64,000 bases of DNA from Bog-756 sp038210245 (GCA_038210245.1 JBBQWW010000001.1:62001-126000); one strand, 5' to 3'. Positions 41,730 to 50,940 are shown, counted from the first letter of the stretch. Numbers and translations: made by a program. Notes: generated from the letters alone by a model not told the origin.

Positions 41730-43327
41730 CCGAGTTCGTCGAGGAGCTGGGCCGGCGGACCGAGGCCCGGGGCTGGGTGGGCGGAAGCTCGTTGTGGCAG
41801 GTCATCGAACGGCGGGCCGCGGCCACGCCGGACGCCGTCCTGGCCCACGAGGACACCGGCGCCGAGCTGACGTTCGCCCAGTACCGAGACGCCTGCCTCC
41901 GGGCCGCCGCCGGCCTCCACACCCACTACGGAGTGGGCCGGGACACCGGAGTCAGCTGGGAGCTCCCCACGTGGAACCAGTCACTGGTACTGGTCGGGGC
42001 CCTGGCCCGACTGGGGGCCCGCCAGAACCCGCTCATCCCCATCTACCGAGGCCGTGAGGTGAGCTTCATCACCCAGCAGAGCGACGCGGCCCTCCTGGTG
42101 GTGCCCACCGTCTACCGGGGCTTCGACTTCGAGGCCATGGCCCGTGAGATCGCCGCTGGTCGGACCGGGCTTTCGGTATTGGTAGTCGACCGTGACCTGC
42201 CCGACGGCGACCCCGCCAGCCTGCCCGAGGTGGAGGCGTCGCCCCGATCCGCCACCGAGGCCCCGGTCCGGTGGCTCTTCTACACCTCGGGCACCACGGC
42301 GGACCCCAAGGGTGCCCCCCACACCGACCTCACGGTCATGGCCTCGGCCCTGGCCATGGCCGAGTGCCTCGACATCCGACCCGACGACGTGTCCGCCCTC
42401 ATCTTCCCCTTCACCCACATCGGGGGCATCGGCTGGCTGATGGCCGCCCTCTTCACCGGGTGCACCCTCTTGACCACCGAGGCCTTCGACCCGGCGACCA
42501 CGCCCACGTTTCTGGCCGCCAACGACGTGACCCTGGCCGGCTCCGGCACCCCGTTCCACATGGCCTACCTGGCCGCCCAGCGGGCCAAGGGTGGGGAGAC
42601 CATCTTCCCGCACATCCGGTCGTACCCGGGTGGGGGCGCGCCCAAGCCCCCGCAGCTCCACCACGACCTCAAGCGGGAGATCGGCGGAGTGGGCATCGTC
42701 TCGGGCTACGGGCTCACCGAGGCCCCCATCGTGGTCATGGCCACCACCCACGATCCCGACGGGAAGCTGGCCGACACCGAGGGACGGCCCACGCCCGGGG
42801 TGGAACTGATCGTGGTCGGCCTCGACGGTCGGCGCGCCGGCCCGGGCGAGGAAGGGGAGATCCGGCTGAAGGGCCCTCAGGTCATCCGGGGGTATCTCGA
42901 TCCCTCGCTCGACGAGGATGCCTTTGACGACGACGGGTACTTCCGCAGTGGTGACCTGGGCATCGTGGACGCGGATGGCTACGTGACCATCACCGGGCGG
43001 CTGAAGGACGTGATCATCCGGCACGGGGAGAACATCTCGGCCAAGGAGGTCGAGGACCTCCTCTACAGCCATCCGGCCGTGGCCGACGTGGCCGTGATCG
43101 GACTGCCCGACCCCAAAACCGGCGAGCGGGCCTGCGCCGTGGTGTCGGTCACCGAGGGACAGTCCCTGGCCTTCGACGAGATGGTGGCCTACCTGAAGGA
43201 CCAGGGCCTCCGCCTCCAGGCCATCCCCGAGCAGCTGGAGGTGGTCGAGGTCGTGCCGCGCAACCCCGCCGGCAAGATCCTGAAGCACACGCTTCGTGAG
43301 CGGTTCGCACCGACTCGGAAGCCATGA
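41726..43327 (+). CDS. AMP-dependent acyl-CoA ligase
   Basis: 533 residues from an ATG overlapping the previous gene by 4 nt; the longer open frame upstream is antisense noise. Motifs: WLFYTSGTTADPKGAPH, FPFTHIGGIGWL, SGYGLTEAPIVVM, YFRSGDLGIVDADGYV, GRLKDVIIRHGENISAKEVE and NPAGKILKHTLRE. The IRHGENISAKEVE variant is typical of cyclohexanecarboxylate- and short-chain-CoA ligases. It activates an as yet unknown cyclic or branched acid. An SDR gene follows. Confidence 0.9.
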   Translation: MTEFVEELGRRTEARGWVGGSSLWQVIERRAAATPDAVLAHEDTGAELTFAQYRDACLRAAAGLHTHYGVGRDTGVSWELPTWNQSLVLVGALARLGARQNPLIPIYRGREVSFITQQSDAALLVVPTVYRGFDFEAMAREIAAGRTGLSVLVVDRDLPDGDPASLPEVEASPRSATEAPVRWLFYTSGTTADPKGAPHTDLTVMASALAMAECLDIRPDDVSALIFPFTHIGGIGWLMAALFTGCTLLTTEAFDPATTPTFLAANDVTLAGSGTPFHMAYLAAQRAKGGETIFPHIRSYPGGGAPKPPQLHHDLKREIGGVGIVSGYGLTEAPIVVMATTHDPDGKLADTEGRPTPGVELIVVGLDGRRAGPGEEGEIRLKGPQVIRGYLDPSLDEDAFDDDGYFRSGDLGIVDADGYVTITGRLKDVIIRHGENISAKEVEDLLYSHPAVADVAVIGLPDPKTGERACAVVSVTEGQSLAFDEMVAYLKDQGLRLQAIPEQLEVVEVVPRNPAGKILKHTLRERFAPTRKP

Positions 43328-43358
43328 CGTCCGCCACGACAGAGATGAGGAGCGAGTG

Positions 43359-44189
43359 ATGAGTCCGATCCAGCGGGTCACATTGGGCCAGGGGGGTACC
43401 GAGCACGACGCCGCCGATGCCGCCATCGGTGCCTTCACCGGCCAGCGGTTCACCGATCGGGTGGCTGTCGTCACCGGCGCCGGTTCCGGCCTCGGCCAGG
43501 CGACCGCCGTCCGGCTGGCCGCGGAAGGGGCCACGGTGGCCGCCCTCGACGTGGCCGAGGACAATCTGGCCGCCACCGTTGCCACCATCACCGGGACTGG
43601 GGGTACGGCGGCCGCCTACCGGTGTGACGTGACCTCGGAGTCCTCGGTGACCGAGGCGGTGGACGCGCTCATCGAGCAGCTCGGTGCCCCCCGGGTGGTG
43701 TGCAACGTGGCCGGTATCGGCGGCTTCTACCGGACCGAGGAGATGTCGTTCGACCGGTGGAGCGCCATCCTGGCCGTCAACCTGACCGGCCCCTTCCTGG
43801 TGTGCCGGGCCACCCTGCCCAGCCTGTTGGAGCACGGTGGCTCCATCGTCAACGTGGCCTCGAACACCGCACTGATGGGCCAGTCCTACTCGGCCGCCTA
43901 CTGCGCCTCCAAAGCCGGTCTGCTGATGTTCTCCAAAGCCCTGGCGGCCGAGTACCTGGCCCGCGGGGTGCGGGTCAACGTGCTGGCCCCCGGCGGGATG
44001 GACACCCCACTCATCGGGAACTTCACCCTGCCTGACGGTGCGGACTTCGCCGAGCTCAGCAAGATCATGTCGCCCCTGGGCTTCGCCACCCCGGCCGAGA
44101 TGGCCGCCTCCGTAGCCTTTCTGGCCTCGGACGAGTCCTCGTACACCACGGGATCGGTCCTGTCTGTCGACGGGGGACTGACGATCTGA
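43359..44189 (+). CDS. Short-chain dehydrogenase/reductase
   Basis: 276 residues from the ATG at 43359, 31 nt after the ligase. Motifs are VVTGAGSGLGQATAVRLA (TGxxxGxG), the conserved CNVAGIGG (NNAG variant with V), Ser in NVASNTALMG, Tyr/Lys in YCASKAGLLMFSKALAAEYL, and a C-terminal TTGSVLSVDGG. It is a classical SDR, probably a hydroxyacyl-CoA or hydroxysteroid dehydrogenase in the same pathway. Confidence 0.9.
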   Translation: MSPIQRVTLGQGGTEHDAADAAIGAFTGQRFTDRVAVVTGAGSGLGQATAVRLAAEGATVAALDVAEDNLAATVATITGTGGTAAAYRCDVTSESSVTEAVDALIEQLGAPRVVCNVAGIGGFYRTEEMSFDRWSAILAVNLTGPFLVCRATLPSLLEHGGSIVNVASNTALMGQSYSAAYCASKAGLLMFSKALAAEYLARGVRVNVLAPGGMDTPLIGNFTLPDGADFAELSKIMSPLGFATPAEMAASVAFLASDESSYTTGSVLSVDGGLTI

Positions 44190-44263
44190 TCGCTCCGGCC
44201 CGGATGGGGCCGTGAGGCGACGTGGCAGACTGGTACTCCCGACCGACCGGCACGAGGAGCTCG

Positions 44264-45463
44264 ATGACTGACACACCGGTGGCACGTTGGGACACCGATT
44301 TCGACGTGCTGAGTCCCGAGTACGTGGCCGACCCCTACGGGATCTGGGACGAGTTGCGCCGGACCTGCCCGGTGGCCCACACCGAGCGGCGGGGTAGCAC
44401 CTGGCTCCCCACCCGGTACCAGGATGTGGTGGACCTGGCCCACGATGTCGAGCACTTCAGCTCCACCGAGATCAGCGTCATCCCCTTCAGGGGCGAGCGG
44501 TCGGACGACCCCGTGCTGCTCTATGGGCTGCCTCCCATCTCTGCCGATCCCCCGCTGCACACCTGGACACGGCGGCTCCTGCTCCCGTGGTTCTCCCACA
44601 CCCGGGTGGCGGGCTACGAAGCCATGACCAGGGCCCTGTGTGCCGAACTGGTCGACGGGTTCGTGGCCGCAGGATCGACCGATGCCGCCCGCCACTACGC
44701 CCAGCAGATCCCCGTCCGGGTCATCGCCAGCATTCTCGGGGTGCCGGCCTCCCTGTCGGACAGCTTCACCGGCTGGGTGCGGGACGTCCTGGAGTTCGCC
44801 GACGACCCCGTTCGCCGGGCCCGGGGGGTGAACGGACTGATCAACTTCTTCATCGAGGAGGTCACCCGCCGGAAGACCGAGCCGGGCGACGACCTGCTGA
44901 GCGATCTGCTGCACTCCGAGTTCGAGGGTCGACCTGTCGACGAGCGACTGGTCCTGGGTGTGGCCGCCCTGGTGCTCATCGCCGGCGTGGACACTACCTG
45001 GAGCGCCATCGGCTCGTCCCTGTGGCACCTCGCCACCCATCCCGAGGACCGGGAGCGGTTGGCCACCCACCCCGAGGCCATGCCCTTGGCCATCGAGGAG
45101 TTCCTGCGGGCGTACTCGCCGGTGACCATGGCCCGGCTGGTCACCGGGGACATCGAGTTCGGTGGCTGCCCCATGCGAGCGGGGGACAAGGTGCTCATGA
45201 ACTTCCCGGCCGCCAACCGCGATCCCGAGGTCTTCGAGGGCCCCGACCAGGTGCGGCTGGATCGTGAGCTCAACCGTCACGTGGCCTTCGGTTCGGGGAT
45301 CCACCGGTGTGCCGGCTCCAACCTGGCCCGCATGGAGCTGCGGGTGGCACTGGAGGAGTGGCTGGCCCGCATCCCCGAGTTCGGCCTGGCCGAAGGGGCC
45401 GAGGTGACCTGGGCCGGCGGGCAGGTGCGGGGGCCTCGACAGCTGCCGGTGGTCTTCCCATGA
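44264..45463 (+). CDS. Cytochrome P450
   Basis: 399 residues from the ATG at 44264, which has GAGGAG 7 nt upstream; a GTG at 44222 would add 14 residues. I-helix AGVDTTWSAIG (oxygen activation), ExxR in EEFLR, and the heme loop FGSGIHRCAGSNLARME with the proximal cysteine are all present. Soluble bacterial class I P450 that inserts oxygen into a substrate such as a steroid or terpenoid. It is coupled by ATGA overlap to its own ferredoxin; a ferredoxin reductase candidate is at 16446-17681. Confidence 0.94.
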   Translation: MTDTPVARWDTDFDVLSPEYVADPYGIWDELRRTCPVAHTERRGSTWLPTRYQDVVDLAHDVEHFSSTEISVIPFRGERSDDPVLLYGLPPISADPPLHTWTRRLLLPWFSHTRVAGYEAMTRALCAELVDGFVAAGSTDAARHYAQQIPVRVIASILGVPASLSDSFTGWVRDVLEFADDPVRRARGVNGLINFFIEEVTRRKTEPGDDLLSDLLHSEFEGRPVDERLVLGVAALVLIAGVDTTWSAIGSSLWHLATHPEDRERLATHPEAMPLAIEEFLRAYSPVTMARLVTGDIEFGGCPMRAGDKVLMNFPAANRDPEVFEGPDQVRLDRELNRHVAFGSGIHRCAGSNLARMELRVALEEWLARIPEFGLAEGAEVTWAGGQVRGPRQLPVVFP

Positions 45464-45657
45464 AGATCCGGGTGGACCCCGACAAGTGCCAGGGCCACGC
45501 CCGCTGCTACGGGCTGGCCCCCGAGCTCTTCGACGTGGACGAGTACGGGCTGTCGTCGGTGGTGGGCGACGGGACGGTTCCCCCCGAGCTGGAGGGCAAG
45601 GCCCGCCTGGCCATCGCCAACTGCCCCGAGTACGCCGTCGAGGAGATCGACGGCTGA
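45460..45657 (+). CDS. [3Fe-4S]-type ferredoxin of the P450 system
   Basis: 65 residues, normal length. The cluster motif is CQGHARC ... NCPEYA, i.e. CxxHxxC...CP, with His in place of the second cysteine. This His variant is known in actinobacterial P450 ferredoxins and favours a [3Fe-4S] cluster. It hands electrons to the P450 translated just before it. An inverted repeat terminator follows 9 nt after the stop. Confidence 0.93.
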   Translation: MKIRVDPDKCQGHARCYGLAPELFDVDEYGLSSVVGDGTVPPELEGKARLAIANCPEYAVEEIDG

Positions 45658-45666
45658 CCCGAGGGG

Positions 45667-45700
45667 GTGCCTCCGGACCTGATCAGTGGACCGGAGGCAC
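45667..45700. terminator. Bidirectional terminator between the ferredoxin and thiolase genes
   Basis: Perfect 10-bp arms GTGCCTCCGG / CCGGAGGCAC with a 14-nt loop, between two convergent genes. Overlapping arms CCTGATC / GATCAGG offer an alternative fold. Confidence 0.75.
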
Positions 45701-45708
45701 CGCTCCGA

Positions 45709-46917
45709 TCAGGACAGGCGCTCGACGATCATGGCCATGCCTTGGCCACCACCCACGCACATCGACTCCAGGCCGAAGGTCTTGTCGGTGTCGTCGAGGG
45801 CGTTGAGCAGGGTGGTCATGATCCGGGCCCCGGTCTGGCCGAACGGGTGGCCTAGGGCGATGGCCCCGCCCTTCACGTTCAACTTGTCGTAGCTGATACC
45901 GAGCTCACGGGCCGAGGGCACCACCTGGGCGGCGAAGGCCTCGTTGATCTCGACCAGGTCGATGTCGTCGATGGTCATGGTGGCCCGTCCCAGCACCTGG
46001 CGGATGGCTTCCACCGGCCCGAGGCCCATGATCTCGGGGTTGAGCCCCGTGACCCCGCTGGCCACGATGCGGGCCAGAGGGGTGATGCCCAGCTGGCGGG
46101 CCTTCGTGTCGCTCATGACGATGACGGCGGCGGCCCCGTCGTTGAGCGGGCAGGCGTTACCGGCGGTGATGGTGCCTCCCTCGCGGAACACGGGCTTGAG
46201 GCCGGCCAGGCCCTCCAAGGTCGTCCCGGGTCGGGGGCCGTCATCCTTGGTCACCACGGTGCCGTCCGGAGTGGTCACCGGGATGATCTCCCGGTCGAAG
46301 AATCCGGCCTCCTGGGCGGCCACGGCGCGCGTCTGGGACTGGACGGCGAACTCGTCCTGGTCCTGACGGGACACGCCCTTGAACTCGGCCACGTTCTCGG
46401 CCGTCTGGCCCATGGCGATGTAGACATCGGGGAAGGTGCCGGCCAGCGGGGTCCACGGCGCCCCGGTGGCCGGTGTGCGCTCGGCCGTGCGGGCCTCGGC
46501 CTCGGCGAAGAGGGGGTTGTGCGGCCCGGTGTCGGCGGCGCCGTTGCGGTAGCGGCTCACCGTCTCGACGCCGGCGGCGATGAAGACGTCACCTTCGCCG
46601 GCCCGGATGGCGTGGGCGGCCATGCGGATGGTCTGCAGGGAGGAGGAGCAGTAGCGGTTGACGGTCACGCCGGGAACGTCGGGCAGTCCGGCCAGGATGG
46701 CGGCGACCCGGCCCACGTTGTAGCCGGCCTCTCCGCCGGGCTGACCCGAGCCCATGATGACGTCCTCGACCGACTGGGGGTCGAGTTGGGGGACCTTGGC
46801 CAGTACCTCGCGGATGACCAGGGCGGCCAGGTCGTCAGGACGGCAGTCCACGAGCGATCCCTTGTTGGCTCTTCCGATCGGGGTCCGACCGGTGGCGACG
46901 ATGACGGCTTCGGGCAT
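45709..46917 (-). CDS. Acetyl-CoA acetyltransferase / thiolase, FadA-type
   Basis: 402 residues. Nucleophilic Cys in VNRYCSSSLQT (about 88), His in GGAIALGHPFGQTGAR (about 355) and second Cys in SMCVGGGQGMAM are complete, so it should be catalytically competent. It splits 3-ketoacyl-CoA with CoA, the last step of a beta-oxidation round. It resembles the FadA5/FadA6 steroid thiolases. ATG at 46917, divergent from the acyl-CoA dehydrogenase pair across a 386-nt regulatory gap. Confidence 0.93.
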   Translation of the reverse strand: MPEAVIVATGRTPIGRANKGSLVDCRPDDLAALVIREVLAKVPQLDPQSVEDVIMGSGQPGGEAGYNVGRVAAILAGLPDVPGVTVNRYCSSSLQTIRMAAHAIRAGEGDVFIAAGVETVSRYRNGAADTGPHNPLFAEAEARTAERTPATGAPWTPLAGTFPDVYIAMGQTAENVAEFKGVSRQDQDEFAVQSQTRAVAAQEAGFFDREIIPVTTPDGTVVTKDDGPRPGTTLEGLAGLKPVFREGGTITAGNACPLNDGAAAVIVMSDTKARQLGITPLARIVASGVTGLNPEIMGLGPVEAIRQVLGRATMTIDDIDLVEINEAFAAQVVPSARELGISYDKLNVKGGAIALGHPFGQTGARIMTTLLNALDDTDKTFGLESMCVGGGQGMAMIVERLS

Positions 46918-47004
46918 GGGCTGCTCCTTGAGACTCGGCGGCGGTGCCGCACTGTGTGGGATGAGACGGGTGGGGGACGACCAAACGGGCTGGCCGACGG
47001 AAAC

Positions 47005-47018
47005 TTACCGGACGGTAA
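47005..47018. promoter_or_regulatory. TetR-type operator palindrome near the thiolase promoter
   Basis: TTACCG-GA-CGGTAA is a perfect 14-bp palindrome in an AT-richer patch, 88 nt upstream of the thiolase start. The TACCG..CGGTA form is common for TetR-family repressors of acyl-CoA genes. The TetR at 374-1018 is distant and not evidently linked. Confidence 0.55.
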
Positions 47019-47124
47019 CTCTAGTGGCGCCCAGCTCCGGAACCGTCGACGCCGCCAGCGGGCAGGATAGTGGCCCGGGCCGTCGGCCACCGCCCTCGGC
47101 CGGTGGCGCCCGGCGCGGGGTGAA

Positions 47125-47138
47125 TGTAACGTGTTCTA
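47125..47138. promoter_or_regulatory. KstR-type operator
   Basis: TGTAACGTGTTCTA fits the KstR consensus TNNAACNNGTTNNA at every fixed position. Its complement, TAGAACACGTTACA, has the AACACGTT core typical of KstR sites in mycobacteria and rhodococci. It lies 166 nt upstream of the acyl-CoA dehydrogenase pair. KstR represses cholesterol side-chain and ring genes. No kstR gene is in the window. Confidence 0.6.
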
Positions 47139-47303
47139 GTAGTCAGGCACCGCCCAGTGCGGGCGGGCCGGAGCTCGCCAGTCACGATGGGCGGCTGCCG
47201 GTCCACGGCCGGCGCCGGCACGTCGCAGTTCACCAGTTCACCAGCCGGACCCGGTGGCAACCTCCGGAGTCGCCACCGGCCCGCACGACCGGGAGGGACC
47301 CGC

Positions 47304-48479
47304 ATGGAGATCGGCTACACCGAGGAGCACCAGGCACTACGGAATCGCCTGCGTGAGTACTACGCCTCGCTGCTCACCCCCGAGGTCGAGGCCCAGCTGG
47401 CCGAGAGCCACGGCATCGGTCCCAACATGCGCCGGGTGGTCAAGCAGATGGCCGCCGACGGGTGGCTGGGCATCGGCTGGCCCAAGGAGTACGGCGGCCA
47501 GGGCCTCGGTCCCATCGAGCAGTACATCTTCTTCGACGAGTCCATGCGGGCCGGGGCCCCGGTGCCCATGCTGACCATCAACACCGTCGGTCCCACCATC
47601 ATGGACTTCGGGACCCAGGAGCAGAAGGATTTCTTCCTGCCCAAGATCCTGGCCGGTGACATCCACTTCTGTATCGGCTACACCGAGCCGGAGTCGGGGA
47701 CCGACCTGGCCTCCCTGCAGACCCGGGCGGTGCGGGACGGTGACGAGTACGTCATCAACGGACAGAAGATCTACACCTCGCTGGCCGGTGGTGCCGACTA
47801 CATCTGGCTGGCCACCCGCACCGACCCCGAGGCGGCCAAGCACAAGGGCATCTCCATGTTCATCGTGCCCATGGACACACCGGGCATCAAGGTGGTGCCC
47901 ATGCACCTGCTCGGTGACCACAACATCAACTACACCTTCTACGAGGACGTGCGGGTCCCGGCGGCCAACCTGGTCGGAGGCGAGAACCAGGGTTGGACCC
48001 TCATCACCAACCAGCTCAACCACGAGCGTGTCACCCTGTGCTCGTCGGGCATCATCGAACGGGCGCTCGACGACGTGCGCGCCTGGGCCCAGAACACCAA
48101 GCTGGCCGACGGTCGTCGGGTCATCGACCAGGAGTGGGTACAGGTCCACCTGGCCCGGGTCTACGCCCGGTTGGAGTTCCTCAAGCTCATCAACTGGAAA
48201 GTGGCGTGGACTGCTACTGAGGGCCATCTGGACGTGGCCGACGCCTCCACCACCAAGGTGTTCGGGACCGAGTTCTACATGGAGGCCTTCAAACTGCTGT
48301 TGGAGGTGGTGGGCCAGGCGGGCTACCTGACCCGGGACAGTCCCGACTCGGTGCTCGCCGGCCGCCTCGAGATGTACGCCCGCAGCCTGGTCATCCTGAC
48401 CTTCGGGGGCGGTACCAACGAGATCCAGCGGGACCTGATCGCCATCTTCGGCCTGGGTCTGCCCCGGTCCCTGCGGTAG
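47304..48479 (+). CDS. Acyl-CoA dehydrogenase, FadE29/ChsE2-like subunit
   Basis: 391 residues from the ATG at 47304. Motifs: GWLGIGWPKEYGGQGLGPIEQ, IGYTEPESGTDLASLQTRA, INGQKIYTSLAGGADYIWLA, TDPEAAKHKGISMFIV, and the C-terminal VILTFGGGTNEIQRDLIA. The pattern follows the FadE29-type subunit of the alpha2beta2 steroid side-chain dehydrogenases (ChsE1-ChsE2), in which each protomer alone lacks part of the active or FAD site. The next gene is the expected partner. A KstR-type site is upstream. Confidence 0.88.
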   Translation: MEIGYTEEHQALRNRLREYYASLLTPEVEAQLAESHGIGPNMRRVVKQMAADGWLGIGWPKEYGGQGLGPIEQYIFFDESMRAGAPVPMLTINTVGPTIMDFGTQEQKDFFLPKILAGDIHFCIGYTEPESGTDLASLQTRAVRDGDEYVINGQKIYTSLAGGADYIWLATRTDPEAAKHKGISMFIVPMDTPGIKVVPMHLLGDHNINYTFYEDVRVPAANLVGGENQGWTLITNQLNHERVTLCSSGIIERALDDVRAWAQNTKLADGRRVIDQEWVQVHLARVYARLEFLKLINWKVAWTATEGHLDVADASTTKVFGTEFYMEAFKLLLEVVGQAGYLTRDSPDSVLAGRLEMYARSLVILTFGGGTNEIQRDLIAIFGLGLPRSLR

Positions 48480-48569
48480 TCCCAGCCCCCGCACCTCCCC
48501 CGACCCGTCGCCGCCCAGCCCGAGCCCGGCGACCGACACTGCCAACGACAACGAAGAGGACACGCAATC

Positions 48570-49697
48570 ATGGACTTCTCCTTCAGCGAAGAACAAGAAG
48601 CGGTACGCGAGCTGGCCGAGCGGATCTTCACCGATCTGTCCACCCCGGAGCGACTGCGGGAGTTCGAGTCCGAGCCCGACGGGGACCGGTTCGACCGAAA
48701 GCTTTGGGGTGAGCTGGCCGCCGCCGGCCTGCTCGGCATCGCCCTTCCCGAGGCGGTCGGTGGGGCCGGCCTGGGATTCGTGGAGACCGGCCTGCTGGCC
48801 GAGGCCACCGGCAAGAGCGCGGCCTACGTTCCCACCGTCGAGACCCTGGTCGGCGCGGCCGCCGCCGTGGCCGAGTTCGGCTCCGAGGCCCAACAACAGC
48901 GGTGGCTGCCCGGGGTGGTGTCCGGCGAGTCCGTCCTCACCACGGCCCTGGTCGAGTTGGGCGGTGTCCCCACCGTGCCCTCGGTGGTGGCCGAGCGGGA
49001 CGGAGACGGGTGGATCCTCTCCGGCTCGAAGGCCTGTGTCCCCTCGGGGATGATCGCCGACGCCGTGCTGGTCCCCGCCCGGGTGGAGCCCGACTCGGTG
49101 GCCGTGTTCATCGTGGAGACGTCGGCCCGGGGCGTCGGCCGCCAGCGGCAGCCCACCAACACGGGCCAGCCGGAGGCCATCGTAAGCCTCTCGGCCACCC
49201 CGCTAGGAGCGGACGCCCTGCTGGGTTCGGTGGAAGACGGTACGGCCATCGTCGAGTGGCTGGTCCTGCGCAGCACGGCAGCCCTGGCCCTGGCCCAAGC
49301 CGGTGCGGCGGCGGCCTCGCTGGCCCTGGTGGCCGAGTACACCAAGACGCGTGAGCAGTTCGGCAAGCCCATCGCCACCTTTCAGGCCGTGGGCCAACGG
49401 GCGGCCGACGCTTACGTCGACACCGAGGCCATCCGGCTCACCGCCTGGCAGGCCGCCTGGCGGATCGACCAGGGCCTGCCCGCCGACAAGGAGGTGGCTG
49501 TGGCCAAGTTCTGGGCGGCCGACGGGGGCCAGCGGGTGGTCCATGCCGCCGTGCACCTCCACGGAGGGGTGGGGGTCGACCGCGAGTACCCACTGCACCG
49601 CTACTTCCTCATGACCAAGCACATCGAGCTGACTCTGGGCGGAGCCACTGAACAGCTGCTCCAGCTCGGGGCGGTCCTGGCTGTCGAGCCGGTCTGA
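48570..49697 (+). CDS. Acyl-CoA dehydrogenase, FadE28/ChsE1-like subunit
   Basis: 375 residues, ATG at 48570 with GAAGAGGA upstream. It is typical of the smaller partner: MDFSFSEEQEAVRELAERIF, LGIALPEAVGGAGLGF, degenerate middle motifs, then YTKTREQFGKPIATFQAVGQ and HLHGGVGVDREYPLHRYF. In mycobacteria such partners pair with FadE29-type subunits to oxidise 3-carbon steroid side chains. The 90-nt gap to the first subunit is compatible with one transcript. Confidence 0.87.
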   Translation: MDFSFSEEQEAVRELAERIFTDLSTPERLREFESEPDGDRFDRKLWGELAAAGLLGIALPEAVGGAGLGFVETGLLAEATGKSAAYVPTVETLVGAAAAVAEFGSEAQQQRWLPGVVSGESVLTTALVELGGVPTVPSVVAERDGDGWILSGSKACVPSGMIADAVLVPARVEPDSVAVFIVETSARGVGRQRQPTNTGQPEAIVSLSATPLGADALLGSVEDGTAIVEWLVLRSTAALALAQAGAAAASLALVAEYTKTREQFGKPIATFQAVGQRAADAYVDTEAIRLTAWQAAWRIDQGLPADKEVAVAKFWAADGGQRVVHAAVHLHGGVGVDREYPLHRYFLMTKHIELTLGGATEQLLQLGAVLAVEPV

Positions 49698-49832
49698 ACC
49701 CACCGGGCAGGACCCGGAGCCGGCTGCCGGGCTGGCTAGGATCGCTCTACGGGCAGTGGGGTCGAGACGGAGGAGGGGTCCGATGATGGGAACGGGGATC
49801 AGCCCGACATCGGTTGACGTGGGCCGCCCCCC

Positions 49833-50927
49833 ATGGTGATGGGGCGCCGCGACGGCGTGGCCCACTCGTCCTGGCCGATCGGCGCCTCCGACCTGATCGG
49901 ACTGGGCACCCAGCTGGGACTGTCCCTGAGCCGGGTTCCGTTCCGTCGGCCGTGGTCGGGGGAGGGCAACCTCCCACACAATCTGGGTGTGGCCGTCACC
50001 CGCGAGACCATCCGGTCGTTCATGGGCTACCTCACTGCGCTGCCCATCGACGAGTTCCGTTTCGTCGAGCTGGTCCTGGACGACCTGTCCGGGGCCGTAC
50101 TCTCGCCGGTGGTCCGCTCGCTCGACGTTGAGCAGGAGGAGGGCACGGTATCCGGGGTCCCGGGGATCTGGTACCGGCGGAAGGGGGCCGAGCCGGTCGG
50201 CACCGTGCTCTACCTCCACGGCGGGGGCTACGTCGGGACGTCGCCACGCATGTACGCGGCCTTCGTGGCCTGGTTGTGCCGGCGCACCGGTTGCCAGGTC
50301 TTCGTGGCCGACCTCCGCCTGGCTCCCGAGTTCCCGTTCCCGGCCGGACTGGAGGACGCCGTGCTGGTGATGGAGGGCCTCCTGGCCGGGGGCACCGATC
50401 CAGCGCGTCTCTTCGTGGCCGGTGACTCCAGCGGTGGGGGACTGGTGGCCTCTCTCCTGTACTCCATGCAGCGGACCCACCACCGTCCTGTGGCCGGGGT
50501 GATGCTGTTCTCCCCTGAACTGGACCTGCTGCTCGACGAGGCCTCGGTGTCCACCAACGCCGACCGGGACATCCTGCCGTGGAACATGCCCACCACGGCC
50601 TATCTCCACGGAAGGGACGCGGGGTCGGCCCCGGTGTCCGGTGTCAACCAGGACGTCTCGGGCTGGCCACCCACCTTCGTCTCCTTCGGCAGCGACGAGA
50701 TGTTCCGGGACGCCATCCGACTCTTCGTCATCCATCTGGACAAGGCCGGGGTGGACACCACCGCCCTCGAGGAGCCGGGGATGTTCCACGTCTTCCCCAT
50801 CCTGATGCCCTGGGCCGATGCCAGCAGGCGTACCTACCGGGCGGTGGCCGAGTTCGTCCAGCGCCACCTGCCCGCAGGCGGTCCGCCGATCGAGACCGGG
50901 GCGTCCTCGGAGTCGACGGCCAGCTGA
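49833..50927 (+). CDS. Alpha/beta hydrolase, HSL-type esterase
   Basis: 364 residues. The hormone-sensitive-lipase motif LHGGGYVG (oxyanion hole, about 128-135) and nucleophile GDSSGGG (Ser at about 200) are present; Asp in FGSDEMFRD and His in GMFHVFPIL complete the triad. Such enzymes cleave short-chain esters and in steroid clusters can act as sterol-ester or lactone hydrolases. Start choice among ATG 49833 and 49839 is uncertain. Convergent with the MFS exporter at 14 nt. Confidence 0.86.
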   Translation: MVMGRRDGVAHSSWPIGASDLIGLGTQLGLSLSRVPFRRPWSGEGNLPHNLGVAVTRETIRSFMGYLTALPIDEFRFVELVLDDLSGAVLSPVVRSLDVEQEEGTVSGVPGIWYRRKGAEPVGTVLYLHGGGYVGTSPRMYAAFVAWLCRRTGCQVFVADLRLAPEFPFPAGLEDAVLVMEGLLAGGTDPARLFVAGDSSGGGLVASLLYSMQRTHHRPVAGVMLFSPELDLLLDEASVSTNADRDILPWNMPTTAYLHGRDAGSAPVSGVNQDVSGWPPTFVSFGSDEMFRDAIRLFVIHLDKAGVDTTALEEPGMFHVFPILMPWADASRRTYRAVAEFVQRHLPAGGPPIETGASSESTAS

Positions 50928-50940
50928 GTCGGGCGGCCGG

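Larger units (their letters stand above)
46918..47303. promoter_or_regulatory. Divergent regulatory gap between thiolase and acyl-CoA dehydrogenase pair
   Basis: No gene was found in these 386 nt. Two distinct operator-like palindromes are present (47005-47018 and 47125-47138), and the stretch between them is GC-rich. It should hold promoters for both directions; exact -10/-35 boxes were not assigned. Confidence 0.65.
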
